Assembly (NCBI RefSeq): GCF_009769385.1
Contig: NZ_VKAB01000015.1
Span: 1 to 64,000 of the forward strand
Direction: 5' to 3'
Length of the DNA: 64,000 nucleotides
Source: Saccharothrix deserti
Lineage (GTDB): Bacteria; Actinomycetota; Actinomycetes; Mycobacteriales; Pseudonocardiaceae
The position numbers and the translations under genes were made by a program. Of this stretch, positions 18,024-25,959 are shown piece by piece; within the stretch, counting starts at the first letter, position 1; each line of letters starts with the position of its first letter. The notes beneath the pieces were generated by a model. The model did no database searches. It was given only the letters and a program-made list of their open reading frames with translations, and was not told the origin of the DNA.

Positions 18024-18578
18024 TCAGAGGTCGTGCAATCCGAAGGCCTTGAGCGCCTCGCGGTTGAACGCCGGCAGGTCGTCGGGCTTCCGGCTGGTCA
18101 CGAGGGTCCACCCGTGGGTCCGGTCGACCCGCACCTCGACGTCCTCCCACCGGCCGCCCGCGTTGGAGATGTCGGTCGCCAGGCTCGGGAACGAGGTCAG
18201 CGTCTTGTCGCGCACCACGTCCGCCTCGACCAGCAGCCACGGCCCGTGGCAGATCGCCGCTATCGGTTTGCCCGCGGCCACGTGCTGCTTGACGAACCGC
18301 ACCGCGTCGCCGTCCATCCGCAGGAAGTCGGCGTTGGCCACCCCGCCGGGGATCACCACGCCGTCGTAGTCCATGGGGTCGGCGTGCGCGAACGGCACGT
18401 CGACGTCGAACGTGTCGGCGGGCGTCAGGTGGTCGAACGCCTGCACCTGCCCCAACTTGGGCGCGAGCAGCCTCGGCAGCGCTCCGGCCTTCTCCACGTG
18501 CTGCCAGGGCTCGGTCAGCTCGACCTGCTCGATGCCCTCCGTGTCGACCAGGAATGCGATCTTCTTCTGTTCGGCCAT
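18024..18578 (-). CDS. DJ-1/PfpI family protein
   Basis: A 184-residue class I glutamine-amidotransferase-like protein of the PfpI/YhbO group (reported as peptidase, glyoxalase or deglycase). The nucleophile elbow is AICHGPW with the cysteine at about 108, followed by the YhbO-type partner histidine. YDGVVIPGGVANADFLR holds the upstream acidic-loop region. Full length. It is convergent with the TipA-like gene and starts 9 bp after the stop of the alpha/beta hydrolase behind it. Confidence 0.85.
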   Translation of the reverse strand: MAEQKKIAFLVDTEGIEQVELTEPWQHVEKAGALPRLLAPKLGQVQAFDHLTPADTFDVDVPFAHADPMDYDGVVIPGGVANADFLRMDGDAVRFVKQHVAAGKPIAAICHGPWLLVEADVVRDKTLTSFPSLATDISNAGGRWEDVEVRVDRTHGWTLVTSRKPDDLPAFNREALKAFGLHDL

Positions 18579-18587
18579 GTTTTTCGG

Positions 18588-19247
18588 CTACCCGCGCAGG
18601 AAGTCGACCAACCACCCGCGGACGTCACCGCGATGCGTCGACCAGGACGGCACCAGCTCCAGCCGACCGCGCGGGAACGCGGCCGCCACCTGCTTGGCCA
18701 CGTCCTCCGGGTGCAGCGGGTCGCGGGTCGTGCCGATCACCAGCACCGGGGCCGTGACCTGCGCCAACGCCGCGCGATCGGCGACCGCCACCTGACCAGG
18801 AAACGCGGCCAGGGCGCCGTCCAGCCGGGCGAACGCCCGACGCCGCTCCGCCTGGTAGTCCGGCGGCCCGCCCACGGCGGTGATGGCGTCCTCGCGGTCG
18901 AGCACCGGCCGCGGCTCGTCCAGCACGGCGGGCAGCAGCAACGCCACCCGTTCGAATGAATCCGGTTCCTCGGCCAGCAGGGCGAGCAGTGCGCCGGCCG
19001 TCAGGGACACGCCGATGGCTTGCGTCGCGCCGGTTTCCCGTGCCACTTCACGCAGGTCGGCGGCGATCCGCCGGTAGTTCCAGTACCCCTCGGGCGCGTC
19101 CGGGGCGTCGCCGTGCGACGGGAGGGTGACCACGACTTTCGTGCCCGGCAGACCGGACGTGGGCAGGCGTGCTTCGCCTGGTGTCGCGCCCAGGCCGTGG
19201 CCGACGAGTGTGACGGGCGCTCCAGAGCCGAAGCTCCGGTGCGTCAC
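18588..19247 (-). CDS. Alpha/beta hydrolase
   Basis: A 219-residue alpha/beta hydrolase: LVGHGLGATPGEARLP near the oxyanion strand, nucleophile elbow GVSLTAG, acid in IGTTRDPLHPEDV and the terminal histidine in WSTHRGDVRGWLVDFL. Substrate unknown. GTG at 19247 is chosen because it overlaps the stop of the DUF2516 gene (4 bp) and begins the domain; the open frame extends far upstream through other genes and is not credible there. Confidence 0.75.
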   Translation of the reverse strand: MTHRSFGSGAPVTLVGHGLGATPGEARLPTSGLPGTKVVVTLPSHGDAPDAPEGYWNYRRIAADLREVARETGATQAIGVSLTAGALLALLAEEPDSFERVALLLPAVLDEPRPVLDREDAITAVGGPPDYQAERRRAFARLDGALAAFPGQVAVADRAALAQVTAPVLVIGTTRDPLHPEDVAKQVAAAFPRGRLELVPSWSTHRGDVRGWLVDFLRG

Positions 19248-19564
19248 CACCGCGGGCCGCGCTGGACCTCGATCAGCCGGGGCCGGACGTCGACCACGTA
19301 CACCGTGACCGCGACCAGCCCGGCGAGCCAGAACATGGCGCCGGGGGAGAACGGGTGGAACAGCAGCAGCGCGAACGCGCCGCCACCGGTGATGCCGAGC
19401 CACGCGGGCTTGGTCATGCGCTCGGCCGCCGTGTAGGCGTCCGCCCGCTGCGAGAGGGCGTGCGCGAACGCGAACACGCCCATGACCAGCGCGGCGTAGT
19501 ACGCCGCGAACATGACCCAGGCGTCCAGGTAGAGCGGGCTGAAGTCTGGGAACGTTGGCAACAC
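19244..19564 (-). CDS. DUF2516 membrane protein (Rv0476-like)
   Basis: A 106-residue protein with three hydrophobic helices (about 14-36, 54-68, 74-92) and a cytosolic tail VRPRLIEVQRGPRW. It fits DUF2516, an actinomycete family next to hbhA in mycobacteria (Rv0476). Function unknown. GTG start at 19564. Its stop overlaps the following hydrolase start. Confidence 0.78.
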   Translation of the reverse strand: MLPTFPDFSPLYLDAWVMFAAYYAALVMGVFAFAHALSQRADAYTAAERMTKPAWLGITGGGAFALLLFHPFSPGAMFWLAGLVAVTVYVVDVRPRLIEVQRGPRW

Positions 19565-19644
19565 ACCCCCAGCCTACGTGCGCGGCGCGCTCCCGGTACA
19601 GCCGAAACGGGGCGCCCCTGGTGGGACGCCCCGTGTCGATCGGG

Positions 19645-20358
19645 TCACTTCGTGGTGTCGGTGGGCTTCTTCGCCGCGGTGGAACGGGTCGTCGTGCCCG
19701 TGGTCTTGGCGGTCGTGCCCGTGGTCTTCGTGCCGGTGGTCTTCGCGGGTGCGACGGGCTTCGCCGTCGTGGCCGGCTTGCGCGGCGCGGCCTTGCTGGT
19801 GGTCTCGCGCACCTCCGCGGCGACGTCACCGCCGACCTCGACCACGGTCTCGGCCAGCTTCTCGCTCGCGTCGTCCACGTCGTCGGCGACCTTCGCGCCG
19901 ACCGCGCGGGTCCGGCGGGACACCTTGCCGAGCACGTCGTCGGCCAGCACGCGGGCGTCCGCGGCGGCGGCCTCGGTGCGCTTCTGCGCGGTCTCGACGG
20001 CTTCCTCGACCTGGTGCAGCGCCTTCTGCAGCTGCGGCTGGGTCTTCAGCTTCTCCAGCGCCTCCTCGCCGTGCTGGGCGAGGAACTGGTAGAGGTTCAG
20101 CGCGGACTGCGTGTAGGCGTCGACGACCTTGCGCAGCTCGGCCGGGTCCAGCTTGTCGCGCAGGTCCTTCTTCAGGTCGCCCTGCTCGGCGGCGGTCTTC
20201 GCCGACTCGGCGCGCTCGCGGGCCTTGGTCAGCGCCTCGATGACGGCCTTGGCGGCCAGGTCACCGGCGCCCAGGGCGGCGAGCAGCGGGGTGCGAGCGG
20301 CGGCGACGGCCTGTTCGCCCGCCTTGCGCAGTTCTTCGGTGGTGGGCATGTTCGGCAT
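19645..20358 (-). CDS. Heparin-binding haemagglutinin-like protein
   Basis: A 237-residue HbhA homologue (Rv0475 position). Residues 1-110 form a long charged helix (TTEELRKAGEQAVAAARTPL). A second coiled coil (VEEAVETAQKRTEAAAADAR) follows, then a Lys/Ala/Thr/Pro-rich tail made of repeated TTGTTAKTTG-like units. In mycobacteria the Lys-rich tail binds heparan sulfate and the protein also shapes lipid inclusions. In a soil actinomycete a structural or lipid-related role is more likely. The Thr-rich tail carries fewer lysines than mycobacterial HbhA. The ATG at 20358 is preferred: GGAGGAG lies 9 bp before it, whereas the GTG at 20367 has no spacing. Confidence 0.8.
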   Translation of the reverse strand: MPNMPTTEELRKAGEQAVAAARTPLLAALGAGDLAAKAVIEALTKARERAESAKTAAEQGDLKKDLRDKLDPAELRKVVDAYTQSALNLYQFLAQHGEEALEKLKTQPQLQKALHQVEEAVETAQKRTEAAAADARVLADDVLGKVSRRTRAVGAKVADDVDDASEKLAETVVEVGGDVAAEVRETTSKAAPRKPATTAKPVAPAKTTGTKTTGTTAKTTGTTTRSTAAKKPTDTTK

Positions 20359-20363
20359 GGAGA

Positions 20364-20825
20364 TCACTCCTCCGGCTTGGTCTGGTTGGCGGCTGTCTCG
20401 TCGGCTCGGCCGGCGGCTGTCGGACGGCCCGTCGGATCGGGGACCCCACCGACAGCCGGCGCGGTACCGGTGTTCTCCCGCCGGAACGACTCGTACACGT
20501 CGAGCAGCACTTGCTTCTGCCGCTCGGTCAGATCAGGGGCGGTGACGATGGCGTCCGTGAGAGCGCCGCCCTCGCGCTGCTCCAGGATCCCGGCCTCGAC
20601 GTACAGCGCCTCGGCCGAGATCCGCAGCCCTTTGGCGATCTGCTGCAAGATCTCCGCGCTCGGCTTGCGCAAACCGCGTTCGATCTGGCTCAAGTACGGG
20701 TTGGAGACCCCGGCGAGCTTGGCCAGCTGCCGCAACGAGATCTTCGCCGTGTTGCGCTGCTGGCGGATGTACTCGCCGATGTCGCGGCCGAGTTCGGCCA
20801 CCGCCTTGTCGATGGATTTGTCCAA
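20364..20825 (-). CDS. XRE-family transcriptional regulator (Rv0474-like)
   Basis: A 153-residue regulator with a Cro/CI helix-turn-helix at about 22-75 (ISLRQLAKLAGVSNPYLSQI) followed by an alpha-helical region with ALYVEAGILEQ and a disordered Pro/Thr-rich end. It directly precedes hbhA in the same direction, as Rv0474 does in M. tuberculosis, and probably controls that operon. An 8-bp inverted repeat in its promoter (20870-20896) is a candidate operator. Confidence 0.85.
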   Translation of the reverse strand: MDKSIDKAVAELGRDIGEYIRQQRNTAKISLRQLAKLAGVSNPYLSQIERGLRKPSAEILQQIAKGLRISAEALYVEAGILEQREGGALTDAIVTAPDLTERQKQVLLDVYESFRRENTGTAPAVGGVPDPTGRPTAAGRADETAANQTKPEE

Positions 20826-20869
20826 CTTTGCGGCACCTCCTCGATCCGTATTCGACGGTACGCGGAGGT

Positions 20870-20896
20870 GCTAGCAGTTGCAAGCGCTCTGCTAGC
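20870..20896. promoter_or_regulatory. Candidate operator between divergent XRE and PCMT-like genes
   Basis: Perfect inverted arms GCTAGCAG (20870-20877) and CTGCTAGC (20889-20896) with 11 bp between lie in the 112-bp divergent intergenic region. CTAG is otherwise scarce in this genome, which makes the pair stand out. Binding by the XRE protein is inferred. Confidence 0.5.
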
Positions 20897-20937
20897 GATC
20901 CGGACGTGTGCTCGCCCACAGGGCTACGGTGGAGTGC

Positions 20938-22062
20938 GTGGACGTTGCGGAGAACCTGCGCGGACAGCTGGTCGACTCGCTCCTGGCCGCCAACGTGCTC
21001 CGCGACCCGCGCTGGGCGGAGGCGTTTCGCCAGGTCCCACGGCATGCGTTCCTGGCGGGGTTCTTCGTCCAGCGCCCGGACGGCACCTGGGAGCCGGTGA
21101 CCTCGGAGCACCCGGACCACCTCGCGCTGGTCTACCGCAACGAGGTCTGCGTGACCCAGCTGAACGGCGACGACCGCGCGTGGGAGCAAGCACTCGCCAC
21201 CGGATCCGTGACGGGGGTACCCACCAGTTCGTCGAGCATGCCGACGATCATGGCGATCATGCTGGAGGCCCTGGCGGTCGCGCCGGGCGACCACGTGCTG
21301 GAGATCGGCACCGGCACCGGCTACAACGCCGCCCTGCTCAGCCACGTGCTCGGCGACTCGCGGGTGACCTCGATCGACGTCGACCCCGGCGTGCTGGCGC
21401 GGGCCGCGGACCGGCTCGCCGCCACCGGCTACCACCCGACGTGCGTGGCGGGCGACGGCGAGCAGGGGTACGCGCCTCGCGCCCCTTACGACCGCATCCT
21501 CGGCACCTGCGCCGTGTCCCGCATCCCGTCCGCGTGGCTCGAGCAGACCGCGCCCGGCGGGCTGATCGTCACCACGCTCAACCGGGTCATCGGCGCCGGG
21601 CTGGTGCGGCTGACCGTGCGCGACGGGCAGGGCATCGGGCGCGTGCTGCTGGAGGACGGCCGGTTCATGCCGCTCCGCGCGCACCGCCAGTCGTGGGCCG
21701 ACGACGCCCTGCGTGACGCCCTGACCGCCGAACCGGCCGGCTCTCGCACGACCTTGCTGCCGTCCCGCGCGGTGGTGGACCCGTCCAGCGGCTTCGAGTT
21801 CTTCGCTGGTCTGACGCTGTCCGAGGTCGCGACCGGCGCCGACCCGATCCGGTTGGTGCACCCCGACGGCTCGTGGGTCAGACATCGCGGTGCCGTGGTC
21901 GACCAAGGCGGCCCGCGCGCGCTGTGGGACGAAGCCGAAGCCGCCTACCGGCAGTGGCGAGCGCTCGGCAAACCGCGCCGCCACCACTTCACCTTCACCG
22001 CGACCCCGACCGAGCAGTACTTCGCCCTGGACGGCACCACGCTGACCTGGCCGCTCCCCTGA
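20938..22062 (+). CDS. Protein-L-isoaspartate methyltransferase-like protein
   Basis: A 374-residue PCMT-family methyltransferase. SAM motif I is VLEIGTGTGYNAALL (about 120-134), preceded by a substrate-loop stretch TSSSSMPTIMAIMLEAL that replaces the usual SQP motif. VTSIDVDPGVLARA follows. A C-terminal extension of ~130 residues ends in RHHFTFTATPTEQYFAL. Long PCMTs of this type act in protein repair or, in some actinomycetes, on lanthipeptides or as self-standing FxLD-type enzymes; no precursor peptide is seen here. The GTG at 20938 has GGAG 7 bp ahead and gives the normal start. Confidence 0.78.
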   Translation: MDVAENLRGQLVDSLLAANVLRDPRWAEAFRQVPRHAFLAGFFVQRPDGTWEPVTSEHPDHLALVYRNEVCVTQLNGDDRAWEQALATGSVTGVPTSSSSMPTIMAIMLEALAVAPGDHVLEIGTGTGYNAALLSHVLGDSRVTSIDVDPGVLARAADRLAATGYHPTCVAGDGEQGYAPRAPYDRILGTCAVSRIPSAWLEQTAPGGLIVTTLNRVIGAGLVRLTVRDGQGIGRVLLEDGRFMPLRAHRQSWADDALRDALTAEPAGSRTTLLPSRAVVDPSSGFEFFAGLTLSEVATGADPIRLVHPDGSWVRHRGAVVDQGGPRALWDEAEAAYRQWRALGKPRRHHFTFTATPTEQYFALDGTTLTWPLP

Positions 22063-22077
22063 CCGGGGGTCGACCGC

Positions 22078-22692
22078 TCAGTCGAGCAGTTCCTCCAGGA
22101 AGCTGCGCTTGCGGCGCGGGTAGTACCCAGGTGGATACCCGGGCGGGTACGCGGGCGGCGGCGGACCGGTCACGGTGCCGGGCGGCGGCTGGTACGGGGG
22201 CGGTGCGCCCGCGGGCGTGCCGGGCATCGGGGTGCCGGGTGGTGGCTGGTAGGGCGGAGGCGGACCGGGCGCGGGCGCAGGTGCGGGCGGAGGTGCGGGC
22301 GGCGGCGGCTGCTCACCCTCCACTGGCGTGGCACCTTCCACTGGCGTGGCACCTTCCACCGGCACAGCTCCCTCGACCGGCGCAGCGCTCTCCACCGGCG
22401 CGGCGTCGACTGGCGTGGCGCCGTCCACGGGCACGGGCACGGCCATCGTCGGAACGGGAGGCATGACGGGAGCGGGCGGGAGAACAGGAGCGGGAGGCAG
22501 GACGGGCACGCCTTCCGGCCGGTACGGCTGCGCGTAGTGCGCCCGCTCGGCGGCGATGATCTGCTCCAGCTCGCCGCCGTCCAGGAAAACGCCCCTGCAG
22601 TTCTCGCACTGCTCGATGTGCACGGAACCACGGCTGATCGTCTGCATGAGGTCCTGGCATTTCGGGCAGATCACATACCCGAGGATACGCAC
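22078..22692 (-). CDS. Zinc-ribbon (TFIIB-like) protein with Pro-rich tail
   Basis: A 204-residue protein. The first 45 residues make a zf-TFIIB ribbon: CPKC (9-12) and CENC (29-32) with GVFLDGGELEQII after it. The rest is low complexity: tandem VPVEGATPVEG units, then long Pro/Gly/Tyr runs (PPPYQPPPG), and a basic end RRKRSFLEELLD. Single zf-TFIIB proteins are common and uncharacterised; the tail suggests a scaffold or surface-associated role. The tandem units are mirrored in the DNA as 18-bp repeats near 22,320-22,380. Confidence 0.75.
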   Translation of the reverse strand: MRILGYVICPKCQDLMQTISRGSVHIEQCENCRGVFLDGGELEQIIAAERAHYAQPYRPEGVPVLPPAPVLPPAPVMPPVPTMAVPVPVDGATPVDAAPVESAAPVEGAVPVEGATPVEGATPVEGEQPPPPAPPPAPAPAPGPPPPYQPPPGTPMPGTPAGAPPPYQPPPGTVTGPPPPAYPPGYPPGYYPRRKRSFLEELLD

Positions 22693-22744
22693 GACACAGG
22701 GGTGACCGCGCCACCACCAACCGTGATCGGTCAGTCATGATGCG

Positions 22745-24676
22745 GTGGTGTCCAGATTCCGCCAGCGGGCCGTGCTCACCGGGTGCGTGTTGGCCGCCGT
22801 GCTCGCCACGGCCGGCCTGTTCGTCACCGACTACGGCATCGACCCCGATCTGTGGCTGACCGGCCTGGCCCTCGGGTTCCTGGCGCTGCTCGCCGTGCTG
22901 GACCCGTGGCTGCACCGCAGGCGCGCCGCGGGCCTGGCCACCGACGACAACCTCGACGCCGCCGCGAACGCCCTCGCCCGCGCCCTGCACGCCCAGTGGA
23001 ACGAGGAGTGCCGCGCCCGCGGCCTGCACGACAACCTCCTCGACCTGCACTGGAGCGCGCTCGAAGGCGAACCCGGGCACAGTGACGCGATCGTCCGCGC
23101 GTTCCAGCGCAGTCCCCGCATGGTGTTCCTCGGCGACCCCGGCGCGGGCAAGAGCACCACGGCGATGCTGCTCACCATCGGCCTGCTCGACCGGCACCCC
23201 GACGGCCCGGTGCCGTTCCTGCTCCCGCTGTCCACATGGAACCCGAACGCGGAGGACGTCCGCACCTGGATGACCCGCCGGCTCTACGAGGACCACCCGG
23301 CGCTGCGCAACACCGAGCTGTACGGCAGCTACGCCGCGGACCTGCTGGTCGAGCAGCGCCGCGTCTTCCCGGTGCTCGACGGCCTGGACCAGATCCCGCG
23401 CGAACGGCGTGCCGACGCCCTGGACCGGATCAACCGCGCGTTCCCCGGCTCGCAGCCGCTGGTGCTGACCAGCCGAACCGAGGAGTTCGCCGAGGCGGGC
23501 ACCCCGATCGCCGGCGCGCACGTCGTGCAGCTCCAGCCGCTGGACCACGAGGAGATCGCGGGCTACCTGCGTTCGGTCTCGGACCCGGTCACGGCGGCCC
23601 GCTGGGAGCCGATCTTCCTGCACCTGCGCGACGAGCCGGACGGTCGGCTGGCCGAGGCGCTGTCCACGCCGCTCGCGCTGTGGCTGGCCGGCGTCGTCTA
23701 CGGGTACGGCGAGCCGAGTGAACTGCTGGACCGCGGCCGGTTCCCGGACCGCCGCGCCGTCGAGGACCACCTGGTCGACCTGCTGGTCAACGGCGCGTTC
23801 GGCGACCGCTCGGTGGCGCACCAGGCCCGCGCGAGCCAGGTCTGGGCACGGGACAAGGCCACCCGCTGGCTCGCGTTCCTGGCCGACGAGATGCACGAGC
23901 GGGGCGTCCACGAGCTGGCCTGGTGGGAGCTGCGCCGTTCGGTCGGCAGCACGTGGTTGGCGCTGCTCGGCGCGATCTCGCTGGGCACGATCGGCGGGTT
24001 CGGCGTCGGCTGGCTGATGGCCTACGCGAGCACGCCGAAGCTGGCCCCGATCACCGGTCTGGCCGCCGGGCTCGCGGTGGCGGTGGCCGCGCTGTACGCG
24101 TCCGGGCACCGGGTGCCGAAGCCGCGGCTGGGCGTGTGGCGCAGCCTGGTCGTGGTCAGCGGCGTGCTGGGGACGGCGGCGGGTCTGGTGTTCGGCGCGC
24201 TGTACGGGCTGTCCGCGGGTCTGGTCGTCGGCCTGGGCATCGGGGTGGCGGTGGCGCTGCGGTTCGCGTTGGGCAGCAGCGCCGAGTTGAGCCACCCGTC
24301 GAGTCCGAAGTGGACGATGGCGCGGGACCGGGTCGCGGTGTGGACCGGGTCGCTGGTGCTGGCCGTGGTGTTCGGCGCCGCCGCCGGTCTGGTGTTCGGG
24401 CCGACCCAGTCGGGCATGGTCGGGCTCGGCCTGGCGTGCGGGCTGATGCTCGGCTTCACGCTGTCCGTGCTGCACCTGCGCTGGTGGTGGTTCACCGTGG
24501 CGCGGATCTGGCTGGCGCTGCGCGGCAAGCTGCCGTGGGAGCTGATGGTGTTCCTGGAGGACGCGCGCAAGCTCGGCGTGCTGCGGCAGGCGGGCGCCGC
24601 CTACCAGTTCCGGCACGCGTTGGTGCAGGACCGGCTGGCGGGCGCCCGCCCGGCGGAGGTCAGGTCGGACGCCTAG
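22745..24676 (+). CDS. Membrane NACHT NTPase
   Basis: A 643-residue STAND-type ATPase. Two transmembrane helices open the protein (about 9-28 and 36-52). The NACHT domain has Walker A GDPGAGKST (130-138) and Walker B VFPVLDGLDQI (207-217), then SRTEEF (sensor-like). The C-terminal part (about 400-560) has six or so further hydrophobic helices and ends in a short region QFRHALVQDRLAG typical of the winged-helix end of NACHT modules. No leucine-rich or TPR sensor is present. Actinomycetes have many such membrane NACHT proteins; some soluble bacterial NACHTs defend against phage, but this architecture is untested. GTG start; a second GTG follows at once. Confidence 0.8.
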   Translation: MVSRFRQRAVLTGCVLAAVLATAGLFVTDYGIDPDLWLTGLALGFLALLAVLDPWLHRRRAAGLATDDNLDAAANALARALHAQWNEECRARGLHDNLLDLHWSALEGEPGHSDAIVRAFQRSPRMVFLGDPGAGKSTTAMLLTIGLLDRHPDGPVPFLLPLSTWNPNAEDVRTWMTRRLYEDHPALRNTELYGSYAADLLVEQRRVFPVLDGLDQIPRERRADALDRINRAFPGSQPLVLTSRTEEFAEAGTPIAGAHVVQLQPLDHEEIAGYLRSVSDPVTAARWEPIFLHLRDEPDGRLAEALSTPLALWLAGVVYGYGEPSELLDRGRFPDRRAVEDHLVDLLVNGAFGDRSVAHQARASQVWARDKATRWLAFLADEMHERGVHELAWWELRRSVGSTWLALLGAISLGTIGGFGVGWLMAYASTPKLAPITGLAAGLAVAVAALYASGHRVPKPRLGVWRSLVVVSGVLGTAAGLVFGALYGLSAGLVVGLGIGVAVALRFALGSSAELSHPSSPKWTMARDRVAVWTGSLVLAVVFGAAAGLVFGPTQSGMVGLGLACGLMLGFTLSVLHLRWWWFTVARIWLALRGKLPWELMVFLEDARKLGVLRQAGAAYQFRHALVQDRLAGARPAEVRSDA

Positions 24677-24688
24677 CTCCGGACACCT

Positions 24689-24772
24689 CGGACGCCCGGC
24701 TTCAGACGCCCGGCTTCAGACGCCCGGCTTCAGACGCCCGGCTTCAGACGCCCGGCTTCAGACGCTCAGCTT
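24689..24772. repeat. Six tandem 14-bp repeats
   Basis: Six head-to-tail units of CAGACGCCCGGCTT (first unit starts CGG, last is degenerate) fill the space between two convergent genes. The stop codon of the aminotransferase (24758-24760) lies at the junction of units five and six, so the array reaches into the coding end. Confidence 0.9.
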
Positions 24773-25903
24773 GCGCAGCCGGCCGATCGCCTCGTCCAGC
24801 ACCTCGTCCCGCTTGCAGAACGCGAACCGCACCAGGTGCCGCCACTCGTCCGGGTGGTCGGTGAACACCTGCACCGGCACGGCCGCGACACCGATCCGCT
24901 CGGGCAGCTCCCGGCACAGCTGCGCACCGTCGGTGAAGCCGAGCGGGCGGACGTCCGCGGTGATGAAGTACGTGCCCTCGCTCGGCCGCACCGAGAACCC
25001 GGCGTCGGCCAGCCCGTCGGCCAGCCGCGACCGCTTGTTCTGCAACGACGCCCGCAGGTCCTCCACCCAAGCCAGCTCATGCCGCAACGCGTGCGCGACG
25101 GCCGGCTGGAACGGCGCGCCGCCCACGAAGGTCAGGAACTGCTTGGCCGCGCGCACCGCGCCGACCAGCTCGGCGGGACCGCACGCCCAGCCGATCTTCC
25201 AGCCCGTGCAGTTGAACGACTTGCCCGCGCCGGAGATCGTGACGGTCCGCTCGGCCATGCCGGGGAACGTGGCCAGCGGCACGTGCTCCAGTCCGTCGAA
25301 CACCAGGTGCTCGTACACCTCGTCGGTGATCGCCACGATGTCGTGCTCGACGCACAGCGCGGCGACCGCGGCCAGCTCCTCGCGGTTGAGCACCGTCCCG
25401 GTCGGGTTGTGCGGCGAGTTGAGCAGCAACGCCCTGGTCCGCGGCCCGATGGCGGCCCGCAGCGCCTCGACGTCCAGCCCGAGCCGCCCCGTGCCCGGCT
25501 CCTCGACCAGGCCCACGGTCCGCCGGGTCGCGCCGGCCAACGCCACGGACGCCGCGTAGGAGTCGTAGTAGGGCTCGATGAGCACGACCTCGTCACCGGG
25601 TTCCACCAGGGCGAGCAACGCGGAGGCGATGGCTTCCGTGGCGCCCACCGTCACCAGGATCTCGGTGTCGGGGTCGTAGTGCGTTCCGTAGCGCGCTCGG
25701 TGCTCGGAGATCGCGTGGCGCAGCTCCGGCATACCGGGGCCGGGCGGGTACTGGTTGAGCCCGCCGTCGATGGACGCCTTGGCGACCTCCAGCATCCCCA
25801 CCGGGCCGTCGGTGTCCGGGAAACCCTGCCCGAGGTTCACCGCCCCGGTGCGAACCGCCAACGCGGTCATCTCCGCGAAGATCGTCGAGGTGAACGGCCG
25901 CAT
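24758..25903 (-). CDS. PLP-dependent aminotransferase (DapC/KAT type)
   Basis: A 381-residue fold-type I aminotransferase. NLGQGFPDTDGP, LNSPHNPTG (Asn of the PLP site), ITDEVYEHLVFDG (Asp/Tyr) and SGAGKSFNCTGWKIGW (Schiff-base lysine) are all in place, and RFAFCKRDEVL holds the carboxylate arginine. The pattern fits the group that includes N-succinyldiaminopimelate aminotransferase DapC (Rv0858c) and kynurenine/glutamine transaminases; I cannot choose between them. ATG at 25903 (MRPFTSTIF) gives the family start; an in-frame codon at 25930 is possible. Confidence 0.85.
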   Translation of the reverse strand: MRPFTSTIFAEMTALAVRTGAVNLGQGFPDTDGPVGMLEVAKASIDGGLNQYPPGPGMPELRHAISEHRARYGTHYDPDTEILVTVGATEAIASALLALVEPGDEVVLIEPYYDSYAASVALAGATRRTVGLVEEPGTGRLGLDVEALRAAIGPRTRALLLNSPHNPTGTVLNREELAAVAALCVEHDIVAITDEVYEHLVFDGLEHVPLATFPGMAERTVTISGAGKSFNCTGWKIGWACGPAELVGAVRAAKQFLTFVGGAPFQPAVAHALRHELAWVEDLRASLQNKRSRLADGLADAGFSVRPSEGTYFITADVRPLGFTDGAQLCRELPERIGVAAVPVQVFTDHPDEWRHLVRFAFCKRDEVLDEAIGRLRKLSV

Positions 25904-25959
25904 CCTGGGGACTAGCGCTGGTACCCGCACAAGCCGGAATCTTCACGGACAATGGCGGC

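Noticed and set aside
18588..19829. 413-residue version of the alpha/beta hydrolase
   Set aside because: The upstream part overlaps DUF2516 and hbhA in another frame and is Arg/Pro-rich shadow sequence.
22318..22440. 18-bp tandem repeats on the - strand gene as a minisatellite
   Set aside because: They encode the PVEGAT units of the zinc-ribbon protein tail in frame; ordinary low-complexity coding repeats.
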